From NCBI GenBank assembly GCA_910585945.1, contig CAJUHZ010000011.1, positions 16,843 to 80,842 on the forward strand: DNA of 64,000 bases, written 5' to 3'. Positions 34,158 through 43,202 of the stretch are shown here, piece by piece. The stretch's first letter is position 1, and every line of letters starts with the position of its first letter. The DNA comes from an uncultured Bilophila sp. GTDB lineage: Bacteria; Desulfobacterota; Desulfovibrionia; Desulfovibrionales; Desulfovibrionaceae. Below the pieces are notes generated by a model. That model was not told the origin of the DNA and did no database searches. It saw only the letters and a program-made list of their open reading frames with translations. A program made the translations under genes and the position numbers.

Positions 34158-34697
34158 TCAGTCCTGCGTGCCGGCCTCCCGCGCGGAGACAAAGCCGCGG
34201 CTCGGCACGGACGCGGCCTTGCTGCCGGCGATTTTGGAGAGGTAGGTGTCACCGAGCGTGGAAATGTGGGTCGCCACGTTGTCGAAGTAGTTGTAGTGCT
34301 CCTGTTCTTCCGCAATAATGGCGTCGAACAGTTTGGCCGTCAGGCTGTCGCCGTTTTCCAGGCACTGTTTTCTGAACTCGTTGTACCGGGCGATGGTGTT
34401 GTCCTCAAGATCGCTGTCATAGGGGAAAATGCCGCGCACTTCCTGCCCCTTGACCACAGCGGCGGACAGATCGCTTGACGGTTCCCCGCCAAGTTCCTTG
34501 ACGCGTTCGGCAAATTGCTCGGCATGGCGCATTTCATCAATGGAAATGAGCTTGATGTTGCCGGCCAGTTCGCCGTAATCCATGTCGTCGAGGTTGTAGT
34601 GCTGGTTCATGTACTGGTGGATGGCGTGCAGTTCCATCTTCCGCGCCTGGTTCAGAACATTGATGACGTTCTGTTTTTCCTTGGCCTTGTCGGACAT
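34158..34697 (-). CDS. bfr: Bacterioferritin (Desulfovibrio type)
   Basis: Heme-containing ferritin subunit of 179 residues that stores iron as a 24-mer and detoxifies iron and oxygen. Ferroxidase ligands are visible: Glu22 (KMELHAIHQYM), Glu55 and His58 (IDEMRHAEQF), a later AEEQEHYNYF helix. Met56 in DEMRH is the expected axial heme ligand. The sequence strongly resembles the bacterioferritin of Desulfovibrio desulfuricans, which carries iron-coproporphyrin III instead of protoheme. AGGAAGGAG lies upstream of the ATG at 34697. The last 25 residues (SKAASVPSRGFVSAREAG) are a flexible tail. No rubredoxin gene is adjacent. Confidence 0.93.
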   Translation of the reverse strand: MSDKAKEKQNVINVLNQARKMELHAIHQYMNQHYNLDDMDYGELAGNIKLISIDEMRHAEQFAERVKELGGEPSSDLSAAVVKGQEVRGIFPYDSDLEDNTIARYNEFRKQCLENGDSLTAKLFDAIIAEEQEHYNYFDNVATHISTLGDTYLSKIAGSKAASVPSRGFVSAREAGTQD

Positions 34698-35280
34698 AAA
34701 AGCTCCTTCCTGTTTTTTGCGCGCCTGCAACATGGATCGGCAGGGGCCGGCGCGGTTTTGCGCCTGGCTCCGCCTTGCGGCAGGCGGTTCGGGAAAGACA
34801 ACCCTACCACCCGACACGGATAAAAACCAACCTGTTATAGAGAACGATACAGCTCTCCGCAACTCATGCGCGCCTTGCCCGCTTTGCCGCGCAACGGTGC
34901 GGGCGGAAGCGCGTTCCGCCTGCGCGCGGCCGCTTCCGGCGCCGCACGCGGCGCGCCTGCCGGCGGCCATGAGGCTTTCCGCGCTCCCAACGCTCTGCCA
35001 GCCACTCCATGAGTTGCATATATCGCAAGGAACAAGTAAGCTAGTACTCCCTGCACAACTGTCGTCAGGGCAGCTCGCGCGCTGTGCAGGGGGCTGCGAC
35101 GTTCAGCGTGGCAGGCGCAAGCGGGGCACGCGTTGATTTGCCTTGCGGATCCGGCCTCGCGTCCTGTATCAACTGCGGTTGCAGAGCGCGATCCGACGGG
35201 CGAAAGCCCGGCCCGACAGTCCGAAAGGGCTGTTGCTCCCGGCAGGGGGCAGGCGGGGTGATCCGTTTCAGGAGAAGATC
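34698..35280. other. 583-base region without a gene; contains an inverted-repeat-bounded GC-rich stretch
   Basis: No frame with a credible start and composition was found. Between GCAACTCATG (about 34859-34868) and CATGAGTTGC (about 35009-35018), a perfect 10-bp inverted pair, lies a very GC-rich segment. It is followed by ATATATCGCAAGGAACAAG, reminiscent of the CGCAAGGTCAATG part of family A elements. The bfr promoter should lie at the left and the PilZ gene promoter at the right, where AGGAGA precedes 35281. Confidence 0.5.
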
Positions 35281-36153
35281 ATGAGTGGAATATTGAAGCG
35301 GATGGGATCAATAATCGGCATCGGCCGGGACGACGAGCAGGACGCGCGAAAAGCGGCGGAAGTCGAAGCTGTTCTGAACGATGCGCTCGCCAGCCGCGTC
35401 AGGATGGATGTTCAGGTCGTCGGTGAAGAGACGCGCAGCCGGCCCATGCGGGGCGTGTGCGTGGCCCTCAAACCCGCCACGCTTCTTCTTGATGTGGATC
35501 TGTATTCTCCCGTCAGCGCCTGGATTGGCGAAAAGGCCCATGTCTATTTTCAGCTCCGGGACGACAAGGGCGTGGAGAACTACGATTTTTCCGTGCCCAT
35601 CCTTGATATTCCGCGCCACGGCGACGGGTACGCCCTGCAACTCAAGATGCCGCGCGAACTCAACCACAACCAGAAGCGCATGTTCGTGCGGGTGAAGCCG
35701 CCGGCGGAACTTGTCTCCGAACTTGCGTTCTGGCATCTGCCGGACGACAGGGATCAGCCGAAAAATTTCTCCCATCTGCGGCAGGCGTTTTGCGCCGGCG
35801 ATCTTTCGATTGAAGACATTTCCGCCGGTGGGGTGCGCCTTGCCATGGATCCGCTCGATCCTGTGGTGAGCTCCTTTTCCGCCGGCAGTATCGGCATCAT
35901 GCATCTTGTGGTCAGGGACAAGGACGACAGGGAGCCTGTGGACCTCTGGCTTGTGTGCGAGTGCGTGCTCATTCGCAGTGAAGAGACTTCGCCCACAATC
36001 GCCATGAGCTTCAAGTTCCGCAAATGGGCCAGGGAGCCTGCCGGAAACGAGGACTTCACCTGGCTTCCCATTCGTCCCACTGACGGCGTGCCCTCTCTGA
36101 CGGCATGGATCATGCGCCGGCAACTGGAGGCCGCGCGTGCGGGACGGAGCTGA
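35281..36153 (+). CDS. PilZ-domain protein, probable cyclic-di-GMP receptor
   Basis: Cytoplasmic protein of 290 residues. An N-terminal YcgR-like beta domain (about residues 40-130) is followed by a C-terminal PilZ domain with both c-di-GMP binding signatures: the RxxxR-type KRMFVRVKPP near residue 140 and the DxSxxG-type IEDISAGGVRL near residue 182. Proteins of this layout act as flagellar brakes or couple c-di-GMP to surface behaviour. The start at 35281 has AGGAGA seven bases upstream. It is followed by the CorC-like gene on the same strand. With the LapG/secretion locus at 53-62 kb, it points to c-di-GMP control of attachment in this organism. Confidence 0.85.
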   Translation: MSGILKRMGSIIGIGRDDEQDARKAAEVEAVLNDALASRVRMDVQVVGEETRSRPMRGVCVALKPATLLLDVDLYSPVSAWIGEKAHVYFQLRDDKGVENYDFSVPILDIPRHGDGYALQLKMPRELNHNQKRMFVRVKPPAELVSELAFWHLPDDRDQPKNFSHLRQAFCAGDLSIEDISAGGVRLAMDPLDPVVSSFSAGSIGIMHLVVRDKDDREPVDLWLVCECVLIRSEETSPTIAMSFKFRKWAREPAGNEDFTWLPIRPTDGVPSLTAWIMRRQLEAARAGRS

Positions 36154-36214
36154 CGTTTCGTCGTCCGGCTCTCCGGACCGCGCCGATGCGTTCACACCAA
36201 CCAAGGAGACACGC

Positions 36215-37057
36215 TTGGACCGAAGTACGGACAAAAACACGGAGAGACCGTTCTGGTCCCGTGTTTGTTCTCTGTTCGGCGGTCGTTCAGGCGACTCTCT
36301 GGAGCAGGCCGTTCTTGAGGCCCGCGACGAGGGTGAGCTTGACACGGAAGAAGGTTCGATGATCCTGAGCATTCTGCGCCTGGACGACATGCAGGTGCAG
36401 GATATCATGACCCCCCGGACCGACTTTGACTGTATGCCTTCCGGCGCGCCGGTCAGCGACGTGGCGCGCACCATCATGGAAACAGGGCATTCCAGAATCC
36501 CCATCTATCAGGACACCAGGGACAATATCATCGGCATCGCCTACGCCAAGGATCTGCTTGCCCTGCTTGTGGACCCGGAACGTCATGCGTCGCCGGTGAA
36601 CGAAATCATGCGTCCGCCCGTTTTTGTGCCGGAGACCAAGCTCGTCAGCGAGCTGTTGCAGGAGTTCCGCACGCGCAAGAACCATATCGCCATTGCCGTG
36701 GACGAATACGGCGGCACCTCGGGTCTGGCCACCATTGAAGACATTCTGGAGCAGATTGTCGGCGATATCGAGGACGAGCACGACGCCCCCCGCGAGGAGG
36801 AGATCCGCAAGCTGGCCGACGGGCGCTACGAACTGTCGGGGCGGGCTTACCTGGAAGATCTGGAAGACCTGGGCATTCATCTGGAAACCGAAGAAGTGGA
36901 CACTATCGGCGGTTACCTCTGCCTTGAGGCGGGGCATGTTCCCCAGGCGGGGGAAGAGTTCCGCTTCGATGCCTGGCTGTTCACCATTGCGGAAGCGGAC
37001 GTCAAGCAGATCCGCCGCGTGGTGGCGGAACATTCCCCCGAGCCTGTCGAGGCGTAG
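36215..37057 (+). CDS. CBS-domain and CorC/HlyC-domain protein
   Basis: Cytoplasmic protein of 280 residues of the CorC/HlyC family, linked in other bacteria to magnesium/cobalt efflux. Two CBS domains are evident (VQDIMTPRTDFDCMPSGAP, SRIPIYQDTRDNIIGIAYAK; then VNEIMRPPVFVPETKLVSEL, IAIAVDEYGGTSGLATIEDI), followed by a C-terminal transporter-associated CorC domain (GRYELSGRAYLEDLEDLGIH). I prefer the TTG at 36215, which has AAGGAG at ideal spacing; a GTG at 36137 overlapping the PilZ gene would add 26 disordered residues. It lacks the DUF21 membrane domain and is therefore the soluble form. The usual ybeY neighbour is absent here. Confidence 0.85.
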   Translation: MDRSTDKNTERPFWSRVCSLFGGRSGDSLEQAVLEARDEGELDTEEGSMILSILRLDDMQVQDIMTPRTDFDCMPSGAPVSDVARTIMETGHSRIPIYQDTRDNIIGIAYAKDLLALLVDPERHASPVNEIMRPPVFVPETKLVSELLQEFRTRKNHIAIAVDEYGGTSGLATIEDILEQIVGDIEDEHDAPREEEIRKLADGRYELSGRAYLEDLEDLGIHLETEEVDTIGGYLCLEAGHVPQAGEEFRFDAWLFTIAEADVKQIRRVVAEHSPEPVEA

Positions 37058-37148
37058 GGGCTGCCCTCATGCAACGCCGGCCGCTGTTTCCCTGCAACGC
37101 CCCGGCGCGGCAGGGCGTTCCGGGGAGACGGGGCCGACTGGACTGACG

Positions 37149-37176
37149 GGAGCATTTCAACGTGGTGAAATGCTCC
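37149..37176. terminator. Hairpin between convergent CBS-protein and pgi genes
   Basis: GGAGCATTTCA (37149-37159) and TGAAATGCTCC (37166-37176) form a perfect 11-bp stem in the 160-base convergent gap. No long T-run follows on either side, so the terminator role is inferred from position. Confidence 0.5.
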
Positions 37177-37218
37177 GTCGTCCGCGTGGAGCGGTATCCT
37201 GTTGTCTGCCGGCGGATC

Positions 37219-38544
37219 TTACGAAGCCGTCCGCCCTGCAAACGCGGCCAGCATCCGTCGTTCTTCCTCATGGGCTTGCGCGCCGAGGCGGGCGCAGGCA
37301 AGGCGCTTGCCGAGTTCCACGGCAGGCTGATCCAGCGGGTTGATATCCAGCAGCCAGCCAGTGAACAGGGTGGCCGCCATGCACAGGCCCATCAGGGATC
37401 CGGCCGCGCGCGCGTCCGTCGCGGAGAAGGCAAGGCGCGTCAGCGGTGTCTTGTGGTGCGTCAGGGCCGCAGCCGCGCCCAGGCATTCGGCGTCAAGCAG
37501 ATCACCGAAGGGTCTGTTTTCCAGCCACTTCCAGGCGTCGGGCAGGTTGGGGGGAAAGACCGGGCCGCCCGGCGTCGCGGTGCTGAAGATCTGAATGCAG
37601 CCCTTGTCTCGCGGGCCGTCCAGAAACATCTGTTGCAGAGAGTGCTGATCCGTCACTCCCACGGCGGCAAGGGGCATGGTTCCCCGGCCGTTCTTGCCCA
37701 GGCTTTCGGCCCAGAGTTGGGCGAACCATTGCCCAAAGGCCGCCCACGCCGGGATGTACATGAAGAAAATAAGCTGATTGTAGCCGTTTTGGGCCAGGGA
37801 ATACGCCCATTCCGCAAGTTTCCAGGCCGGGTGGGCCGCCAGTTCGTTCGGGCCGGGGCGCGCGGTCAGAGCCGCGTTGACCTCGCGCGCGCCGGCGATC
37901 AGATCGCGCCACGGCAGGCCGAGAAAGGCGGCCGGCACAAGCCCTACCGCCGAAAGCACGGAATAGCGCCCGCCCAGGTGATCCGGAACAGGGAGGGAAA
38001 GGCAGTCGAGCCGCCGGGCCTCCTCGCGCAGGAAACCGTTCCGCGCGTCGGTCACGAGCAGGAGGTGTTCTGTCCAGCGTTCCGCCAGGGCGTTGCGCAG
38101 CCAGTCGCGCACAAAGAAATATTGGGACAGCGTTTCAATGGTGCCGCCTGATTTGCTGATGACGACAACAAGCGTTTCCGCCGGGCTGAGGCCGTTCAGC
38201 ATGGCTTCGAGTTCGGCCGGATCCACATTGTCGAGGATCCACAGCCAGGGGCCGGCGTGACCGGGGCGGTCCTGTTGCGGGAAAAAGGCTTTCTGCAAGG
38301 CTCGCGCGCCCAGCGCGGAGCCGCCGATGCCGAGGACCAGCATGTGTTTGCAGCCATGCAGCCGGGGTTCAAGATCGGTCAGGGCGCGGCAGAGTTCGTC
38401 GGCATACGGCAGATCGAGGAAGGGCAGTTCGCCAGCGGTCAGTTCGTCGGCAAGGCGTGCGGCCGCGTCGGCGCGCCGTTCGGGCGAAAGAGAAAAGGCG
38501 CTCAGGCGTCCCGCACAGGCATGGCTCCAGTCAAACGAATACAT
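37219..38544 (-). CDS. pgi: Glucose-6-phosphate isomerase
   Basis: Enzyme of 441 residues interconverting glucose-6-phosphate and fructose-6-phosphate. Two SIS subdomains carry the expected motifs: LVLGIGGSALGARAL near residue 85, VISKSGGTIETLSQ near residue 134 with the phosphate-binding serines, GGRYSVLSAVGLVPAA near 192, and the catalytic His region of DINPLDQPAVELGKRLA near residue 400. It is the shorter bacterial form. AAGGAG lies five bases before the ATG. It is monocistronic, convergent to the CBS gene, with an AT-rich promoter region upstream. Confidence 0.93.
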   Translation of the reverse strand: MYSFDWSHACAGRLSAFSLSPERRADAAARLADELTAGELPFLDLPYADELCRALTDLEPRLHGCKHMLVLGIGGSALGARALQKAFFPQQDRPGHAGPWLWILDNVDPAELEAMLNGLSPAETLVVVISKSGGTIETLSQYFFVRDWLRNALAERWTEHLLLVTDARNGFLREEARRLDCLSLPVPDHLGGRYSVLSAVGLVPAAFLGLPWRDLIAGAREVNAALTARPGPNELAAHPAWKLAEWAYSLAQNGYNQLIFFMYIPAWAAFGQWFAQLWAESLGKNGRGTMPLAAVGVTDQHSLQQMFLDGPRDKGCIQIFSTATPGGPVFPPNLPDAWKWLENRPFGDLLDAECLGAAAALTHHKTPLTRLAFSATDARAAGSLMGLCMAATLFTGWLLDINPLDQPAVELGKRLACARLGAQAHEEERRMLAAFAGRTAS

Positions 38545-38954
38545 GGCGACTCCTTACAAAACGTCCCGGCCCCCGTACGCCGGGCCACGCGGAGAACTCT
38601 ACGCAAAGCGGTTCCTCACGGCAAGGGGATACCCCGGGCGGCACAGGGCAATCGTATGAGTATGGATAACATTCTGAAATAATTGATAAAAACTTTTCAG
38701 GTTCAAGATAAAATATCTTTTTATTTCAAGTAGTTATCATGGATCATCCGATTGCCCTGCCAGGCGGCGGGTCAGTTTGAAATTGGGAAACCGCGCTGTG
38801 GGGCGCCGCCCCACACCCCGCCGGGGGAAATGATGCGCTGCTGTCTTCATCCGTAAGGTCCGAAGACTCACCTGACGGCTGAAGCTTCCCCCGGACCTCC
38901 CCGGTTGCCGCTGGCTGTTGGGGGGTGCGGGGGGATGATTCCCGCGCGCCTTTT
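38545..38954. other. Region between hysA and pgi with AT-rich promoter segment and GC-rich repeats
   Basis: No gene is seen in 410 bases. Near 38690-38740 there is an AT-rich segment with the perfect inverted repeat AAGATA-AAA-TATCTT, a good candidate for the pgi promoter or operator. From 38797 to about 38950 lie GC-rich hairpin repeats, immediately downstream of the hysA stop, that may end the hydrogenase transcript. Confidence 0.5.
38797..38836. repeat. GC-rich dispersed hairpin repeat, copy 2
   Basis: GTGGGGCGCCGCCCCACACC followed by CCGCCGGGGGAAATGATGC; the same core as the copies at 48821 and 62883. A second related stretch at about 38907-38949 contains GGGGGGTGCGGGGGGATGAT, similar to the segment at 63951-64000. 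Confidence 0.65.
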
Positions 38955-40451
38955 TCATGCGCGGGAGGGTGTGGCGTGCAACACGTGCACGGCGCAACCC
39001 AGTCACGGGTCAAAGGCGCGGATCACCCGGCCGACGTTCACGGGGCTGTCCGGATCCGGAACGGGCACGCCGATGAGCGCCTCTTCCACCGGGCCGCGTT
39101 GGCCAGCGGCGTCGCGCGGGGAGAAATTCCACATCGAGGCGGCCAGCACCGCGTAGCGTTCGATACGTCCGTTGCGGATGCGCACGGCATGGCCGAGCGC
39201 CCCGCGCGGCGCTTCGGTAAAGCCCATGCCGTCGGCTTCTTCCGGAATGTCCGGGGGGAGGAATGTCGGTTCGCCGGGCGTCAGTTCACGCAGCCAGCCT
39301 TCAATCAGGCCGATGGTGTGGTGGACTTCTTCCGCGCGGGTCAGTTGACGCCCCATGAGCGAGAAGACATTGTCCGCGCCCATGTCGCGCACGGTTTCGG
39401 CGCGCGTGCCGAGGACTTCGGGCAGGCGTTCGCGCCCCACGGCGGAGAGCGGCGTATCGTTGATCCACATGCGCGCGGCCGGTCCCACTTCCAGGCGTCG
39501 CCCGGCGTAGGAGGGCGCCTTGACGAAGGTGTAGGCGTCTTTCTTGTCCGGGTCCGGCTCGGGCGCGGGGCCTGAAGGGGGAAAGAGCGCGCCGCTGTCT
39601 TCGGGGGAGGGGGTGAACCAGGCGTGGCGGGTGTCCTCGCGGATCAGGGAGGGATCAAAGGGCGCGTCCCGTCCGTTCAGCCACAGACCGGGCCGGAACG
39701 CCTGTTTGCCGCCGCGCGTGTCGTCCAGCGGAAAGGCTCCGGCGCACAGCGCGTCCCCGTAACCGTGGGCCATGTCGAAGAGATCGCGGTAGACGCCGGC
39801 TATGGCGTAGGCCAGCGGGAGAAAGCGGTTGTGCGCAAAGTCGCGCACCCGTTTCATGCGGCCGGCGTATTCGAGGATCGTTTCCTTCGTCGGGATCTGC
39901 GCCGCGCCGCCGGCCGGCATTCCCTGCACATGGGGCATCCGGCCGCCCAGCAGGGCGACCATTTCGTGACAGACCTGCCGCACTTCCAGGGCTTCCAGAT
40001 ACTGTTCGACAGCCTGAGTGTTGAGCGAAGGGGGAAGGCGAAGATCCGGGCGGGCGTAACGGGGGATGAACGGGGCCGTGTCCGGCCCGCGAAAGTAGTC
40101 CTGCCCGGCCAGATGATAGAAATGAAGGATGTTCGATTGCAGGTAATTGGCCGCCAGCATCAGGTTTCTGGCAATACGGCCGTTGGGCGGGACGGCGGTT
40201 TTGGCCGCATCCTCCAGCGCGAGGCAGGCCGCCGTGTCGTGCGACACCGGGCAGACGCCGCAGATGCGTTGCACGATCTGGGGCGCGTCGGCCGGATCGC
40301 GCCCGGCCAGGATGGATTCAAAGCCCCGGTACATGCCGCCGACCATGCGCGCGTCCGTCACGCGTCCGTTTTCCACGGTGACTTCAGCCTTGAGATGCCC
40401 CTCGATGCGGGTGACGGGATCAAGAGAAATGACGTGCGTCGTGCCGCTCAT
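38955..40451 (-). CDS. hysA: [NiFeSe] hydrogenase large subunit, selenoprotein (UGA = Sec483)
   Basis: Catalytic subunit of the periplasmic [NiFeSe] hydrogenase, 498 residues when the in-frame TGA at 39003-39005 is read as selenocysteine. The N-terminal Ni-binding motif RICGVCPVSH is at residues 62-71 (Cys64, Cys67). At the C-terminus the universal DPCxxCxxH motif appears as DP-Sec-LGCAVH: Sec483 replaces the first cysteine, followed by Cys486 and His489. A maturation protease would remove the last nine residues after His489. The stop is TGA at 38955-38957. A hairpin after the TGA fits a bacterial SECIS. GGAGGA precedes the ATG at 40451. It follows hysB in one operon; the enzyme oxidises or produces H2 with a cytochrome c3 partner not encoded here. 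Confidence 0.93.
38975..39005 (-). promoter_or_regulatory. UGA selenocysteine codon with SECIS-like hairpin
   Basis: On the minus strand the TGA (39005-39003) is followed after eleven bases by CGTGCA-CGTGT-TGCACG (38991-38975), a 6-bp stem with a five-base G/U-containing loop. Bacterial SECIS elements lie within the coding sequence just 3' of the UGA and present a small apical loop with G and U to SelB. Confidence 0.7.
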
Positions 40452-40533
40452 GCGCCTTCCTCCGCGCGCATCGCCGGAAGGGCGATGCCTGAGATGGGTT
40501 TGGGAAAAATGGATGACATGGTTCGGGGAGGGA

Positions 40534-41490
40534 TCAAGCGCGTTTTCGATAGAACGGCGACGCGCTGTCCGGAAAACCGGGCTGGGTGCAGCCCACGCAC
40601 AGGGCATTGGCGATGCACCAGTTCACGTCGCCGTTCCAGCCGCGTTTGGCCGAGTCGCAACCGCTCCACGGGCCTTTGCAGCCGAGTTCAAAGCGGCAGT
40701 GCGTCTTGTCGGTGAACGAGGACGAAAAATGGCCTCCGGCGTAGGCGGGCAGGTAGGGGCAGGTCAGGTGCGTGTTGGGGTAAAAGATTTTGGGGCGGCC
40801 GTTTTCATCCAGATCGCGCAGCGTCGCCGCAATGCCGTCCTGCAGCCCGTTCCGTCCCACGGCGTCCAGCAGCAGGGCCAGCGTGCCCACCATCCAGTCG
40901 GGATGCGGCGGGCAGCCCGGCACGTTGATCACCGGGGTGGCGATGCCTCTGCCGTGAAAAAAGTCGCGCACGCTCACGGCTCCGGTCCGTTGCCCGGTTG
41001 CGGCCGGCACGCCTCCGTAGGCGGAGCAGGTTCCGACGGCGATGGTCACGGCCGCGTTGCGCCCCAGGATCTCCGACGTTTCGGCCACGGTGTATTCGTG
41101 GTGGTCCACTTCGCCCACCACGCAGTACCGTCCCCCGGCCCGCACGGGAATGGAGCCTTCCACAATATAGATGAAGCGGCCGGCGTATTCGTTGGCCTTG
41201 TCCAGCAGATAGCGGAACGCCTGTGCGCCTTCCGCCGCCATGATCGTCGGCTGGTAGTCCAGGGAAATGATCTTGAGCAGCACTTCGGCAATGCCGGGGT
41301 GGATGTTGTTGAGCAGGGAGACGGTGCAGCCCGTGCAGCCCTGCCCCTGAACCCAGAAAACCGGCGGGCGCTCTCCGGTGAGCGTTGCGGCCAGCACGTC
41401 GCGCACGGCCGGATGAAACATTTCCGCTACTCCCAGCCCCGCGGCGGAGCCGGCGCACAGTTTCACGAAATCGCGCCGCGACATGTTCAT
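40534..41490 (-). CDS. hysB: [NiFeSe] hydrogenase small subunit (Tat-exported, three Fe-S clusters)
   Basis: Electron-transfer subunit of 318 residues. It begins with a twin-arginine signal (SRRDFVKLCAGSAAGLGVAE; Arg5-Arg6) that exports the folded heterodimer. Proximal-cluster cysteines are in CTGCT near residue 52, GTCSAYGG and GCPPHPDW. The distal cluster uses His and Cys in NTHLTCPY and FELGCKG. The medial cluster region reads WNGDVNWCIANALCVGC, with cysteine where [NiFe] enzymes have proline, which implies a medial [4Fe-4S] cluster as in [NiFeSe] enzymes. AAGGG precedes the ATG at 41490. hysA follows after 82 bases. Confidence 0.93.
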   Translation of the reverse strand: MNMSRRDFVKLCAGSAAGLGVAEMFHPAVRDVLAATLTGERPPVFWVQGQGCTGCTVSLLNNIHPGIAEVLLKIISLDYQPTIMAAEGAQAFRYLLDKANEYAGRFIYIVEGSIPVRAGGRYCVVGEVDHHEYTVAETSEILGRNAAVTIAVGTCSAYGGVPAATGQRTGAVSVRDFFHGRGIATPVINVPGCPPHPDWMVGTLALLLDAVGRNGLQDGIAATLRDLDENGRPKIFYPNTHLTCPYLPAYAGGHFSSSFTDKTHCRFELGCKGPWSGCDSAKRGWNGDVNWCIANALCVGCTQPGFPDSASPFYRKRA

Positions 41491-41684
41491 TGGAATGCCC
41501 TTCCCGGTTTGCCCCGGCGTGCGGGGCGTTGCCGCGCGGAAGGTTCCGGCGGCCTTCCCCGATCCGCGGGGGATCTCCGGGAGCCCCTCCCCGAAGATCC
41601 CCCGAAGAACCCCGGGGGAATACCCCGGTTTATCCCCCGGACAGGGCCGGCACGCAATGATTCTTTTGAAGCGGGAGCCTCCGT

Positions 41685-43202
41685 TCAGAAAACACTGCTT
41701 CCGACGCCGATGACCACCAGGGTCATCACAACAAGCGAAGCAAGGATCACCAGCGGGGCGGACTTCCAGACGCTGCGGGCGTCGGACCATTCGTTGCCGT
41801 GCAGCAGGGCGGCGCTGGCGCTGGCCGCCGGGGTCAGAAAGGCCAGGTGCACGCCCATGATCACCATGATCACGGGCAGTTCCGGCCCCGCCCCCATGTT
41901 GGAGCAGTAGCTGTAAATGACCGGCATGAGCGCCACGCCCACGGCTCCGTTGTTGATGAACTGGGTCAGCACCGTCGCCAGCAGGCCCATGCACACCGCA
42001 AAGAAGAGGGGCGATCCGCTCCCGAACAGCGGCTCAAGCACGGTCATGAGAAAGGGTGTGACCCCGCTTCTTGCATCGGCCATTGCTCCGGACAGGGGCT
42101 GCACCGTGGCCAGGATGAAGATGATCCCCCAGGCCACGCCGGAATCGACCATGGCCTTGAAGGGGAGCAGGGGCTTGCCGTTGATTTTGATGAAGCACAT
42201 CACGCCCACCACGAACATGCAGATCCCGGTGTTTCCGATGCTCTTGAGGAAACGCACCACGCCCGCCAGGAACATGTAGACCCAGGAGATCCCGATGCTC
42301 CGGGCGAAGCGCGCGATTATGGCCTGCTCGTCCAGAAAGGCGGGCGCGAGCAGGAGCGCCACCAGGGCGAAGAGAAAGAAGAGCACGAGTTTCTGCACCC
42401 GGCTCAGGGCCAGGTTCCCTTCCGCATCCAGCCTGGCCGCGTCGAGGTTTTTCAGCCGGCTCACGTCGGGGCGGAAGATGTATTTGCCGATGACGATGAA
42501 AAGCAGCGAGCACAGCGCGCAGGCCGCAATCGCGATCAGCATGTACCGGGCGTAGTCGATGTGCGTGCCGGACATGGTTTCGTAGGCGCTCATCACGGTC
42601 AGGGCGGCCTGCTTGAAGGGGATGAGCGCCATGCCCACCTGTGCGGCGTAGACAATGCCGAAGACCATCATTGTCGGGTAGCCGTCGCCCTTTTTGTACC
42701 CGCAGACGTCGCACACCCCGTACAGGATGCTCCAGCCGATGACGGCCGCCGGGGAGGCGCTCGTCAGCCCGCCGAGCAGCATGATCGAGGCGAGGAACGT
42801 GTAGGTGAACAGCCACGGCCTGCCCGCTATGGCCTTGCGGGTGATGAACCACAGCGAGATGAACCTCGACAGCCCGTAGTGGTTGATGGCGGCGCAGAAC
42901 ACGAAGATGAAAAACATCATCACCACAATCGGATCGCCGAAGCTCCTGTTCAGCAACACCGCCGGCTTCATGCCGCCCACAAGCGTCAGGGCCAGCAGGC
43001 CGGCAATGGACGGCCAGATGATGTCGATGAAGATCCAGCCGTACAGCACCCCGAGAAAGACCCCGATAATGCTCATGCCGAGCGGGGTGAGCGGCTCCAG
43101 GGGAGAGAGCAGGCCGAAACCGTACATGATCGTGAGGCAGATCAGCGAATGCGCAAGGTATTTCGCATTCATTCCTGCGAAAACAGCGCGTTGTGCGGAC
43201 AT
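41685..43202 (-). CDS. DASS/SLC13-family anion transporter
   Basis: Inner-membrane transporter of 505 residues with about twelve hydrophobic helices, of the divalent anion:sodium symporter type that moves di- and tricarboxylates, sulfate or related anions. Typical features are the repeated re-entrant signatures near GGLTSASPAAVIGWS and the C-terminal FLTPAASASAALLHGNEW. GAAGGAG precedes the ATG at 43202. It is the last gene after the flavoprotein and the ferredoxin-fused oxidoreductase on the same strand (gap about 185 bases), so I infer that it imports the substrate of that redox module. The exact anion is unknown. Confidence 0.8.
   Translation of the reverse strand: MSAQRAVFAGMNAKYLAHSLICLTIMYGFGLLSPLEPLTPLGMSIIGVFLGVLYGWIFIDIIWPSIAGLLALTLVGGMKPAVLLNRSFGDPIVVMMFFIFVFCAAINHYGLSRFISLWFITRKAIAGRPWLFTYTFLASIMLLGGLTSASPAAVIGWSILYGVCDVCGYKKGDGYPTMMVFGIVYAAQVGMALIPFKQAALTVMSAYETMSGTHIDYARYMLIAIAACALCSLLFIVIGKYIFRPDVSRLKNLDAARLDAEGNLALSRVQKLVLFFLFALVALLLAPAFLDEQAIIARFARSIGISWVYMFLAGVVRFLKSIGNTGICMFVVGVMCFIKINGKPLLPFKAMVDSGVAWGIIFILATVQPLSGAMADARSGVTPFLMTVLEPLFGSGSPLFFAVCMGLLATVLTQFINNGAVGVALMPVIYSYCSNMGAGPELPVIMVIMGVHLAFLTPAASASAALLHGNEWSDARSVWKSAPLVILASLVVMTLVVIGVGSSVF

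Noticed and set aside
35143..35280. PilZ gene starting upstream at 35143
   Set aside because: The added arginine-rich residues look like translated non-coding sequence, and AGGAGA sits at proper distance from the ATG at 35281.
39003..39005. hysA as a truncated pseudogene ending at TGA
   Set aside because: The residues after the TGA restore the conserved LGCAVH ligand motif, a SECIS-like hairpin follows, and the small subunit is of the [NiFeSe] type, so selenocysteine read-through explains the stop.
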